Assembly (NCBI RefSeq): GCF_036669915.1 | Contig: NC_089322.1 | Span: forward strand, 16,236,219 to 16,300,218 | From: Pocillopora verrucosa | Lineage: Eukaryota > Cnidaria > Anthozoa > Scleractinia > Pocilloporidae | Reading direction: 5' to 3' | DNA: 64,000 bases | Shown here: positions 1 through 11,507 of the stretch, piece by piece | Numbering within the stretch: position 1 is the stretch's first letter | How the letters are laid out: each line of letters starts with the position of its first letter | Position numbers and translations under genes: made by a program | The notes under the pieces: model-generated | What the model saw: only the letters and a program-made list of their open reading frames with translations | What the model was told of the DNA's origin: nothing | Databases searched by the model: none

Positions 1-1344
1 CAAGAGAACTTGAAAGAAAATGGCTAGAATCAGCAACTTGCCTTCTAATTTTTCTAGGACAGTTTCAAAGAATTGTTGATTCATCACTTCAGAAATGTGA
101 TTGTGTGAGCTTTTATTAAGTTATAGTAATAGGACTGAGTGGAGTCCAATTCGGTCTATAATCATACGAGTGATTGACAAAATCGGACGACTACGAACGG
201 GGAGTCCCATTTGTCAATCACTAGTTTACGAAAGAAACTAGACATCGGTTATACGTTTTCATGAAAAGACAACGGTTCAGTCGCCGAAATGCGCGACAAC
301 AGCGCTTGCATATGACGCGCATTGTCCATTAACACAGGCATGACATGTCATCTGTTCTATTCAATTGTCCAGTTACAAGCATGACATCTGCACTGTCCAA
401 TTGGTGCTCAAATCGAGCTGGTGATAACCAATCACATGCAGGAATTTTGTTATAGTTTTGACAGACCACAAAATCGATTTCAAACGAGATTAAGCTTTGT
501 AACCGCTTAAAGATTTAGGAGTATTATTAAGGCAAAAAAAAAACATTTCTGCGAAATAAATGTACAGTGGCATTGATTAATTTAAATTGCTGATGATAAA
601 TTTTACTTATCAACTTTACATTTTTCCAACAAGTAGTAGGCTTTTCCGTGAGCATATTTTGGTAGAGTTTTGGTTAAGTTAAATAATAGTAATTCTCTCA
701 TCAAATGAAGCATACCTTTGTATCAAAGTTTTAAATTAACACATTGACAGCAGCTTGCATGATTAAGCTGTAAACAATTCAACAATTTCGTAGTGCTTCG
801 TTACTTTTGGAGGAACAACATTTAAAATGTTATTAGAAACCGTCTAGAGACTGAGGAGTGTTTTGAATGCATCAAGTTTGCATTTCTATTTAGGTATTTT
901 ATGCATGCAGGAGTTTTCATTAATAAGCTTCTTTAAGTATTATGACAGTGTCGATTGATTGAATGAATTACAGATATTACAGGATATTTTCCATTGTATT
1001 CATGAACTGTTCGACAGCGCTTATCCTTTAAGTTTCTATAGCATTGACTATTGATAAAACAAATATCTTATTGAAAGCATTGTGAATAAATGTACTCGTC
1101 TGATTTTCAAACGTGTGTTACTGTGCAACAAGAATGGCTCCACGAGTAATAGATGAATTATCTTTTTGCTGTCCTAAAAACTCTTCTTTGGATGAAGAAG
1201 GGTATTTAGGATTATTTTTGATTTTGGCAGATTGCATCAGTTGAAAGCTAAGATGTAAAGTTCACAAGAACCCCTTCTGCCTTACTTGGTTCAGTTTAAG
1301 AGCCAAGTTAACCAAGATGTTGTCTTGCACATTTTTATTGTTCA
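1..1344 (+). repeat. Tandem-unit spacer: 3' flank of an off-window TRIM copy
   Basis: The first bases (caagagaacttgaaagaaaa) match the DNA about 100 bp after the stop codons of the TRIM copies ending at 13712, 49964 and 58744. The homology continues through the whole stretch, so a further TRIM gene ends just left of the window. No coding exon is visible here. The segment belongs to the repeated unit also seen at 8673, 13713, 18724, 34302, 49965 and 58745. Confidence 0.85.
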
Positions 1345-1516
1345 GAGACAGAGAAAATTAGATGAAGTTACAGGGAGGAATGGGGAGGCTGATGGTTTGG
1401 GAGGCATTCCAGCTTCACAGCTTCCCCTCACCACACCCGTAGAAAGAAGAGATATTCCTCAACAACTGAGCGTGACACTGGAGTAAATCGTGGGCCAACT
1501 GGATGTGCTTACACAG
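1345..1516 (+). pseudogene. Orphan POC1 penultimate exon, broken (spacer 0)
   Basis: After a polypyrimidine tract ending ttcag, the frame reads RQRKLDEVTG and later PLTTPVERRDIPQQLSVTLE. This precedes the conserved centriolar POC1 C-terminal motif (LEHIxGQLDVLTQ in the better copies). Here gag-taa puts a stop right after the TLE motif, and the splice donor after acacag reads tc instead of gt. POC1 is a WD40 centriole/cilium protein with a C-terminal coiled coil; no WD40 exon is present in the window. It is a dead exon carried along by tandem duplication. Confidence 0.7.
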
Positions 1517-2192
1517 TCTTTTGTTGTGGAAACATTTCTGAACAAGGAATTATTTTAGAAACCAAGAACCTTGGGGGTGGGGACGGGGGATACACTACTG
1601 TTAATGACCTCATCACGCTGTTATTCATTGGGAAAATACTAGGAGTTGAAGGGGTACCCAAGTCAGGGAGAAAAGAGCAAAAAGGTATGGCCTGATGAAA
1701 AGTTTACACCTATCAGCCATCAATCAATATCTATTTTAAAACACCCTTCCCTAAACAAGACACAAGACAGAAACGGGGAGCACGGCTTTCGTGCACTCAA
1801 TTTTAGTTAGTTCCTTTTTATCAGTATTTAAGAGGCATAGGTTCATTTAGTCCTAATGAGGCCCGTTGGGGGGGGGGGGGGGGGAAGGTGGTGGAGGAAA
1901 CACTACAGTTGCTCTTTCTCTCTTCCCCCTCCCCTTAGAAAAAGGAATACCTGATCGCGAGGTGGGGTTCATTTCTGAAACAGCAATTAGCTGTCAAGTC
2001 CATGGCTCCCGTCGGGAAAAAGGTTATGAACAGTCTCATATGAGTTTTTTGTTGTACAGAGACGAGGCAAAGATTTCGTGCAACATGGAGATGTATTAGC
2101 TTACGCTTAAACTCAATGATATTTGACTTTTTTACGACATTTTTGGTGTTGGGGAGAGATTTTCATATTCATTGAGCCACTTTTTGTTGCAG
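1517..2192 (+). other. Intronic spacer with poly-G tract
   Basis: This stretch separates the two orphan POC1 exons. It holds a run of about 18 G near 1868-1886 and the conserved block with gggaaaaaggt and gtacagagacgag that precedes the last exon in other units. No coding exon was recognised. Confidence 0.6.
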
Positions 2193-2297
2193 AGGGTTTC
2201 AATTTTGGAACATAGGCTTACAAGGACTGAGAATAAACTACGAGAATGCCTGAATAACCAACAGAAAATAACTCTACAGATCAGGCCCAACGAGTAG
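2193..2297 (+). pseudogene. Orphan POC1 last exon (spacer 0)
   Basis: A ttgcag acceptor is followed by an open frame containing [27 protein letters not shown] and a stop after RPNE. This is the C-terminal coiled coil characteristic of POC1A/POC1B. The frame is open, but the upstream exon in this unit has a stop and a dead donor and there is no WD40 part, so it cannot make POC1. Confidence 0.72.
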
Positions 2298-3439
2298 TGC
2301 AATACAGCATCAGTATCTAGAGACCTAATCATTAGTCATGTTCAGAATTCTTTTAAGACTAGTCTTTGTATGGTAATATTGTAAACTGTAAAAAAAATTT
2401 TTAATTAAGTGTCAAAAGTAGTCATGAATATAGTCGTAGGCATTGATTTAGCTTGACTGTAGTCTGTCATTGGTTTAGAGAGCCTATGCCTCCCTCTTGA
2501 CCAATCAGGTACGAGCCTTATCATGATCGAGTGTTGGAGTTGGGCCATTCGTATATTTTCAGCGCTTCAGGCTCTTTTCAGTTTTTTTTCTTTGAGTTAT
2601 CTCGGGCATTTTGTCATATTTCTTCTGTTAGAGCAGTTTTCAACTAAGTATCTAAAGTGATGCTGGATTGCTTTGGTTTTGCTTTACTTTGTTGTGTGAT
2701 TGGTCCAGAAAACTCACGTCACAATCTCAACCAATTAAATGTAAATCTAAACCTTTTGTTCTGATTGGTAGTTGTTACTACTTAGGTTTTGGTTTTTGGA
2801 TACTCAATTTAAAAAAGCTTGATGATTGGCAGTAGTGATCACTTTGGATTTGGTTGTAGGACACTCAGCTGAAATGTACTTTTCAAGAATACAGAGGTTT
2901 ATATCGCTATGTACAAATCATAAGTTACTAAGGCAACATCAGAACTACAATTAGATTAATAAACTATTTATACCGACCTTTACTGTATGTTTTGAATGAG
3001 AACTTGTTTTACATTTAGTTAAAGGTTGAAATAGCGTTTCTGTGAGCTGACCAATGTGCTAGTGTTTTCTGCATTTGATGTTTTTGTGTGTTTTAAAATT
3101 GCTTTTGGTTTAAATACGTATTCAGTAACCATAGATCTGGACTAAACAGAACATTATTTGTCCGTTGTTGAACACAAGTTTATAATATCTCATACGAGTG
3201 ACAGATATTGTCGACACTTGAGGATAAATTGGTATTAACCCACGGCCAATTAGTGCCCTCTCAGGCTTGTCAAAAAGGTTTTGAGTAACTGGACTATGAT
3301 ACAAAGAAGGCAGCACTAAAAAGTTTTATTACCATCATTTTCATGCTTCCATGCTTGTTTCCGGCTTAATGTAACAAACCTGCCTTCTGTGTAGAGAGGG
3401 CTTATCTAGAATTGCTACGCATTAGGTTTTACTTCAAAC

Positions 3440-3440
<1 letters not shown>
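2298..3440 (+). other. Spacer 0, region between POC1 and FHA-RING scraps
   Basis: Homologous to 16013-17580, 28258-29400, 45322-46770 and 60945-62510. Compared with those units it lacks the E2F-like ttttcccgcgc block (a deletion near 2755) and the roughly 340-bp segment seen at 17097-17436. Several CCAAT/ATTGG boxes remain at 2695-2870. No gene seen. Confidence 0.55.
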
Positions 3441-4170
<730 letters not shown>

Positions 4171-6444
4171 CTCCCCCCCCCTCCTCCCCCTCCCCCCCAT
4201 CGATTAATAAATATCGCTCCCTTAGCCTAGCTAGATTGATTTTCCCTTTCCTTAAGTTAATCTCCCTGATTGCGCTGCTTGAGTATTACTTCCCGTTTAA
4301 GGAGGTAAAAGTGTACCTTTCAAGTAGCCTTCCTAAGTTTGTTATTGGAGCCTAGTTAAGTGGGCAACTCCTTCATCTCTAGTCCCTCTTTTTTCGCCCA
4401 TTATTCCCCACCCTTCCCCCCGCACCCCCTTCTCACGCGCCGTTTATATTTGTTGAACCGGAAGGCTGATGTTTGAAAGCTGCATGGTCACAAGAATTAA
4501 CTGAAAATAGTGTGACAGAGAAGAATTGCAGCTGAGCGGTTTTTTATTTCTTTTTGGGCGAATGTGCAAATCGAAAAAAAAACCAGAGTTGAACAAGAGA
4601 AAGAGATGTTAGCGCACCGCTCTGTGCTTTTGGAGTGAGCACTTACGTTAATTTTTTTTTTCACTGATATTTTTAGTATAGCTTTACCGACAATGAGGAA
4701 CTGCCCGTAGTCTAGTGTTGTTTATTGCTAAATAAAATGCTGTAGTTTGGTTTGAAATGTTCATACAGGTTTGAACTAGTTCAAGTTCCCTAAACACAAA
4801 TAACACGTTGACTGAACGCAAATCAACTTGATATTCGTTACGTTTCGTTAACCTTTTTCGTCACGAGACAAAATCATTTACCAGATTTTAGCTGTTTAGA
4901 ATATCAATTAACGTATTCTAATAGCTCTGTCTTACTATCTTTTCCTTTTAAAATGGTTCAAATCGAAGATTCATGAAGCTATCAATATAGAACGGTCGGA
5001 GTTTGCTCAACAGACTAAATTGTATAATCTATTGTCACGCCAGCAAAATCATAAAAAGTTTGAAGTCATTACGAAGAAGGAAATTAGGAAGGAAAGTGCG
5101 AGATGCTTTTATATTTCTATGCTTTGGAACATCTTATTAGAAGAAGTAAGCCGGAGTCTTTAATGGTCTGGTCAAGACTTGAGACGTCGGAAATGAGACT
5201 TAAGAGTCGGCTATGTTCTGAAACTTCACGTTTTATCTTATAAACTCAACTTGATCTCCCTCTCTGTCACACTGTCACTAGTCTCACGCTCTGGTCCATC
5301 TTATTTTAAATATATAATATGATCCTATTGTTATACCATCTGTCACTTAACGCAAAACATCAACCGGAAATCAATTAACGCTGAATAATTTCTAATAATT
5401 TCACCTAAGAAAGAAAGAGTACTTTTGACCAATTTCAGAAAGCAGAAGGGCCTTCTGCAGCATTACTTATTGAGAGCTCTAAATTGTTTTTCAACGTTTT
5501 TCCATAAACCAACAAGGTTTTATTTACTTACTACAAAAGATAATAAAATGGGAAAAGTTTGAGGCGAAACTTTTTTCCGATGCAAAATGCCTTGGACCGC
5601 TCTCACAGAGATTGCCACCTATTGAAAATAGTGCTGCAGAGAAGAATTGCAGCCGAGCGTTTTCTTTTCCTCTTTAACTTTCAACTAAATTTACTTGACA
5701 CAACTATGCACCTACCCGTCCCCTAACACAACATTAACCCTAAGTTGTTATTAGTTGACTGTTTTTGGGTTAAGGGAAGGGTAGGGTCGCAATTCCTTTG
5801 ACATTGATCCTAGCCCACGAGCCGCACCAAATGCGATACGCAAACGAATCAAAATAGGTTACAACCTTTAGAGAGCTAGTTTCCCTTAACATAGGTAAAC
5901 AGACTTTACCTTTTCGTTAGTCTGCTCTCGTGACAGCTCTTGAAAACCAGACATCCGTTAATTATTTCTCTCACGCTTCATTAGAAACAATGAAATCCAG
6001 AACTGATGCTATCAAATGCCGCTCTAGAGAACACACGATCTCTTCTGAAGAGATCCGATTCGCTGCTTTTAATAGAATACTGATTATTTCTCGTGTGGTG
6101 TCAAACAAGTTTCTCGGAATCCCAAACTCATTAAACGGCTGTAAATGTAGCGATGATAAAATCAGGTAGATGGTTTATTTCCAAACTTTCGTAGCATGTT
6201 GTTTTTCATGATACAGCAGGTAGAGCGACACATTCGGTCACGCTATGGAATCGATTTTAGTACGCTGTGATAGAGAAAGTAGACAGTATGTGAATAAAAC
6301 TGAAATGTTAAACTGTCAATCTCTGCGCGAAGATCACGCGATCCTACAGAGATCTGATTCGCTGCTTTAAATAGTATGCTAATCCAAGTTCAGTTTCTCG
6401 GAATCTCAAACAAAACAAAGCTGTGTTTTTATCTGCAATTCGTG
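4171..6444 (+). other. 5' flank and leader of TRIM copy 1
   Basis: Two tandem leader modules lie here. The first (near 6049-6170) has gctgcttttaatagaa, ttctcggaatccc and then atcaggtagat, a possible splice donor at 6166-6168. The second (near 6349-6440) has gctgctttaaatagtatgc, ttctcggaatctc and the ATG. A TATA-like TTTAAATAG lies at 6366-6374. The would-be acceptor before the ATG reads atctgcaattc, without AG. The motif gagaagaattgcagc occurs twice (near 4520 and 5640). Otherwise no gene seen. Confidence 0.5.
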
Positions 6445-8672
6445 ATGGAGTCGCTTCTAAAAAACCTCAAAGAGCATGTAACATGTTCGATTTGTTTCGA
6501 TACTTACACTAAACCAAAGACCATCGCTTGTCTTCATACGTTCTGTTGTGAATGCCTGGAGAGAAATGCACTAACGAGCCAAAAACAAGGGTTTTATCCA
6601 TGTCCCGAGTGTCAGGCACAAATTGGCATTCCCGAAGGAAATCGCTTTGATGATCTACCGAGCAGTTTTCTGCACAACAGTTTGTTGAGTCTTCTTGCTG
6701 TTCGACGCAGTGGCAAAGGAAAGGAGATCAGCTGTAGTACATGCCAGAAGAAGAGCGCTGAGATCAACTACTGCTTTGATTGCGAGAAGTTTATGTGCCC
6801 AGACTGTGTGAATGCACACGAAGTGTTTCGAGAAACTATGTTTGAGGGACACAAAGTCACACCAGTGCAACAGTTTCAAGCCGCAGACTACGAGGCCTTG
6901 TTGAAAAGGCAGTCATTTTGCTCAGAGAATTACCACAAAAAAGATGTGATTCGTTTTTTTTGCGTTGACTGTCAAAGGTGTGTATGTCAAGTTTGCATCG
7001 CCACAGATCACAAAAGCCACGATGTTGTTCCGCTTGAAAAGGCAGCTGACGATGAAAAAGTAAACATCATTGCCAGAGCGCAGCTGGTCAAAGGGAAGAA
7101 AGAGGCTTGCCGAGGTGTTATTCGTGAATTTGAGAAGATGGAACTTGAGTTAGAAACGAACATTACCACAGCTAAACGCCAAGTCTCTCAAGCAACCGAA
7201 CAGATGATGGGAAAGCTTCGCCAACTGGAGCGCGAAGCCATTTCTGCCCTCGAGAAGACTCGCGTGTCAAGGATTGAGAAATTGACTTCTGTAAAAGCAT
7301 CGGTTGTCTCTTTCGAAAAGCAAATTGACCAAGCATTTGAGTTCAGTACCAACCTGGTTCAAAGAAGCTCAAGTTCAGACATAATGCAAAACAGGAAAAA
7401 TGTAGAAGAACGAATCGAAGACCTCATGAAGACCTCAATGCCAGCACTTCCCGTTAGCTCGTTTATAGAATTTGTGACGACATGTGAACTAGAGAGTTTG
7501 AGTCTGGGATTTACGAGATTCAGCGAAACTGATGTGCAAGGATCGGACGTGGAAGGTCTGGATCGGACGTGGAAGGTCTGGATCAGAATTTTCAAGCTGG
7601 TGTAGAGGCAGACCTACTAATTTGTCCCAAGACAAGCGAAGGAGAAATCAGAAACACTCAACACACAGATCGTGTTGAAATACACATGAACCCTGCGGAT
7701 CAGGTGACGAGTTTGGCGACGAGTGAAAAAGAAGATGGAAATTTCCAAGCAAAATTTGTAGCAAAAGTACCAGGTACTTATAAAATGGAAGTAAAGATAA
7801 ATGGACAGAAACTTGCCAAGAGTCCATTTTCTATTCCGGTAAAAGTACGAGAGTTCAATGTTGTAGGCAAGTTGGACGTTCAGGGAGAAATGCTGCAAGG
7901 TCCAGCCGGCATTGCAGTGAACAGTAAAGGCGATATTGCTGTGGCTGATTATGAAGGTCACTGTATACTGGTATTTGATGAGATAGGAAAGTTTGTGCGA
8001 AAACTTGGTTCTTATGGAGACAAGAATGGACAATTAAATAAACCAGACGACGTCACGTTCCTAAACGATGACGAGATTCTGGTGGCGGATCAATGTAATC
8101 ATCGAATACAGCAGTTGAATGTACATACAGGAAACTTTGTGAAAAGCTTTGGAAAAAAGGGAAGTGGAGATGGAGAGTTTAAGAATCCTGGAAGTGTTTG
8201 TATCACAAGTGATAGACGTTTTATCGTTGTAACGGAGTATTCTAACAACAGAATTCAGGTGTTTACAATGGATGGTGAACCAGTGTTTAAGTTTGGAGAC
8301 AGCGGCCCAGAAAGGCTGGATCATCCACTCAGTTGCGTTTGTTACGAGGAAAAGTTCATTGTAACTGACAAGGTTAATAACTGTGTGAAAGTGTTTGATG
8401 AGAGAGGACAGTTTTTGTACAGGTTTGGAGAAAAAGGAAACGGTGATGGACAGTTGAATGAGCCGTATGGCTTATGTGTTGACAAACATAACAATGTTTT
8501 CTTGTGTGAGAAGGGGAATAATCGCATTCAACAGTTTACACAGGAAGGAACTTTCACTGGAAAGACAAGTACTAATATCCAATTCCAAGGGTCCTGGAGT
8601 GTTACCAAAATGCTAGATGATCGGGTTTTGGTCACAGACTACAAAGGGAAAGAAGTTTACATTCTGAAATGA
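6445..8672 (+). pseudogene. TRIM-NHL copy 1, frameshifted by a 20-bp duplication
   Basis: Homologous over its whole length to the intact 735-residue copies. From the ATG at 6445 (MESLLKNL) the frame encodes a C3HC4 RING, two B-boxes and a coiled coil. An exact 20-bp tandem duplication at 7541-7580 then shifts the frame, and translation stops at 7605 after about 13 junk residues. The filamin-type Ig domain and six NHL blades continue open in the other frame to 8672, but that part has no ATG of its own near its start. As written the locus can make only a RING/B-box/coiled-coil protein of about 386 residues without the substrate-binding NHL propeller. All zinc ligands are intact and there is no other lesion, so the break looks recent. 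A sequencing or assembly error is possible. Confidence 0.85.
7541..7580. repeat. 20-bp exact tandem duplication
   Basis: gatcggacgtggaaggtctg occurs at 7541-7560 and again at 7561-7580. The intact copies have one version at this place. Twenty is not a multiple of three, so the duplication causes the frameshift in TRIM copy 1. Confidence 0.97.
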
Positions 8673-9920
8673 ATGCCCAATTTTGAAAGTAACTATCAGT
8701 TCTTTGTAAGCAAACCTTTTGCGAATATCTATAAGTTTTATTGTTTTATTAATTTACGGAAAATTGTGACATGAAAGAGAAATCGAAAGAAAATGGGTGG
8801 AATCGGCAATTTGCTCTCTAATTTTTTTAGGAGAGTTCAAAGAATTGTCGATTCATCACTTCAATAATGTGATTGTTTGTGCTTTTAATTAATTATAGTA
8901 ATAAGACTGAATGGAGTCCAATTTGGTCTGTAATCATATGAGTGATTGAGAAAATCAAATGACTGGGAAGTTGGAGTCCCATTTGTCAATCACCAGTTTA
9001 AGAAAGAAACTAGACATCGGTTATACGTTTTCATGAAAAGACAATGGTTCAGTTGCCGAAATGCGCGAGACAACAGCGCATGCATATAACACACACTATT
9101 CACTTACACAGGCATGACATGTCAACTGTTCTATTTAATTGTCCAGTTACAAGCACTGTCCAATTGGTCTAGTGATAACCAATCACATGCAAGAATTTTT
9201 TTAGAGTTTTGATTGACCACAAAATTAAGCTTTGTAACCACTTAAAGATGTAGGAGTGTTGTAAGGGCAAAAAATGCATTTCTGCAAAATAAATGTACAG
9301 TGGCATTGATTAATGTAAATTGTTGTTGCTAATGTTTACTTATCAGCTTTACATCTTTCAGCATGTTAAAGTAGACTTTTCTGTGAGCATATTTTGGCAG
9401 AGTTTTAGCTAAGTTAAATAATAGTAATTCTCTCATCAGATGGAGCACGCCTCTGTATCTAATTTTTTAATTATCACATTGACAGCAGCTTGCATGATTA
9501 CATTGTAAACAATGTAAACAATTTTATAGTACTTTATTGCTTTTGGAGGTAAAGCCTTTATTTAAAGAGGGTGGCACTTAATAGCCAAAGGCTAATAAAC
9601 TTGTGGCCCTCAAAGAGGAATGACATTTAAAATATTGTTATAGAAACTGTCTAAAGGCTGAGGAGTGTTTTGGATGCATCAAGTTTGCATATCTATTTAG
9701 GTATTTTGTACATGCAGGAGTTTTCATGAATTTTTGCGACGGGAAAAAGGTCATGAACGGTCTCATATGAGTTTTTTGTTGTACAGAGACGAGGCAAAGA
9801 TTTCGTGCAACATGGAGAGGTATTAGCTTACGCTTAAACTTAATGATATTTGACTTTTTTACGACATTTTTTGGTGTTGGGGAGAGATTTTCATATTCAT
9901 TGAGCCACTTTTTGTCGCAG
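8673..9920 (+). repeat. Spacer 1, TRIM 3' flank with internal deletion
   Basis: Homologous to 13713-15000 and 49965-51200, but the unit jumps at about 9735 straight to the DNA just before the POC1 last exon, so the POC1 penultimate exon is gone. A roughly 70-bp extra segment near 9549-9618 (taaagcctttatttaaagag ... ggccctcaaagagg) is absent from the other units and may be a small insertion. No gene seen. Confidence 0.6.
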
Positions 9921-10025
9921 ACCGTATTAATTTTTGATCAAAGGCTGACGAGGACTGAGAATAAACTACGAGAATGCCTGGATAACCAACAGAAAATAAC
10001 TCTACAGATCAGACCTAACGAGTAG
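9921..10025 (+). pseudogene. Orphan POC1 last exon (spacer 1)
   Basis: A tgtcgcag acceptor is followed by [19 protein letters not shown] and a stop after RPNE. It is the POC1 C-terminal coiled-coil exon, open but without any upstream POC1 exon in this unit. Confidence 0.7.
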
Positions 10026-11507
10026 TGCAATACAGCATCAGTATCTAGAGACTTAATCATTGGTCATGTTCAGAATTCTTTTAAGACTAGACTTTGTATG
10101 GTAATATTGTAAACTATATAAGAAATTTTCAACTAAGTGTCGAAAATAGTCATGGATATAGTCATGGGCATTGGTTTAGCTTGACTATAGTCTGTTATTG
10201 GTTTAGAAAGCCATTGTCGCCTTCTTGACCAATCAAGGGTCAAAAAGAAATCTTCGCCAAAGTTGTAGGGCCATCTTCATATATTAAACTCAGAGGCTTG
10301 TTTCTTAAAAGTACCGGTAACTTAGCGGGCCACAAACCCTATTTTATAGTTAATATTTAAAGAATAGAGAAGCTGGTTCGGATACCCTAACCAGTCCATT
10401 TTAAATATTTTATTGATAGTTTAACTGAATAATTTTCAAAATTTTTTAAAGCCTATTTTGATTGTAAACAGAACTGCTTTACAGGCCTCATAAGGTATCA
10501 GGCCTTTCAAGAGAAAGTCCCCCACTTATTACACTTCCTAAACTTGTTATTTAGACTAGCAAACCCATTTTGAAGTACTTGTTCCTACAATCAAGTACCG
10601 GACTACAACAAACGAGACCAAGACTTTATGAAACTTCCAACTGAATGCTAATAAACCTGTCAATCTTGTAATACTTTTTTTAACTTTTAGTTTATCCAGA
10701 AGTGGTGGAGGTCGCACAGGTCATGTTTTTATCCCCCCCCCCTTCTTTCCCCCATCGATTAATAAAGACCGCTCCCTAAGCTTAGTTAGATTGATTTTTC
10801 CTTTCCCAAAGTTAATCTCCCTGAATGCGCTGCTTGAATATTACTTCCCGTTTAAGGAGGTAAAAGTGTAGCGTTTACCAGTTCAATTAGCCTTCCTAAG
10901 TTTGGTATTGGAGCTTAGTTAAGTGGGCGACTCCTTCATCTCTAGTCCTTCTTTTTTTCACCCAGATTTTACCTTTTCGTGAGTCCGCTCTCGTGACAGC
11001 TCTTGAAAACCAGACATCCGTTAATTATTTCTCTCACGCTTCTTCAGAATCATTGAAATCCAGAACTGATGCTATCAAATGCCGCTCTAGAGAACACACG
11101 ATCTCTTCTGAAGAGATCCGATTCGCTGCTTTTAATAGAATACTGATTATTTCTCGTGTGGTGTCAAACAAGTTTCTCGGAATCCCAAACTCATTTAACG
11201 GCTGTAAATGTAGCGATGATAAAATGAGGTAGATGGTTTATTTCCAAACTTTCGTAGCATGTTGTTTTTCATGATACAGCAGGTAGAGCGACACATTGGG
11301 TCACGCTATGGAATCGATTTTAGTACGCTGTGATAGAGAAAGTAGACAATATGTGAATAAAATTGCAATGTAAAACTATCAATCTCTACGCGAAGATCAC
11401 GCGATCCTACAGAGATCTGATTCGCTGCTTTAAATAGTATGCTAATCCAAGTTCAGTTTCTCGGAATCTCAAACAAAACAAAGCTGTGTTTTTATCTGCA
11501 ATTCGTG
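10026..11507 (+). other. Spacer 1 remainder and 5' leader of TRIM copy 2
   Basis: From about 10230 the unit has lost the promoter-like module and resumes in intron-1-like DNA of the FHA-RING scrap, ending with ttttagttta and ccagaagtggtgg near 10690. The TRIM leader follows. It has two tandem core modules, the first with gctgcttttaatagaa near 11125 and an atgag/gtagat donor-like site at 11228-11231, the second with TTTAAATAG at 11429-11437. As in copy 1, the pre-ATG acceptor is lost (atctgcaattc). Confidence 0.5.
11429..11437 (+). promoter_or_regulatory. TATA-like box before TRIM copy 2
   Basis: TTTAAATAG, preceded by gattcgctgc, lies 71 bp before the chosen ATG. The same box is at 6366-6374, 32015-32023 and 47678-47686, and is lost in copy 6 where the sequence reads ttcgctgatagaatgc. 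A related box (TTTTAATAG) lies about 300 bp further upstream. Its role is inferred from sequence and position only. Confidence 0.35.

Noticed and set aside
5930-6169. 79-codon frame conserved before TRIM copies 1 and 2 (also 10993-11232)
   Set aside because: It opens on GTG, is not conserved as a frame before copies 4-6, and resembles a leader exon ending in a donor-like site rather than a protein.
7569-8672. Open frame that could be a separate filamin-NHL gene
   Set aside because: It opens on GTG, not ATG, and is simply the rest of TRIM copy 1 after the 20-bp duplication.
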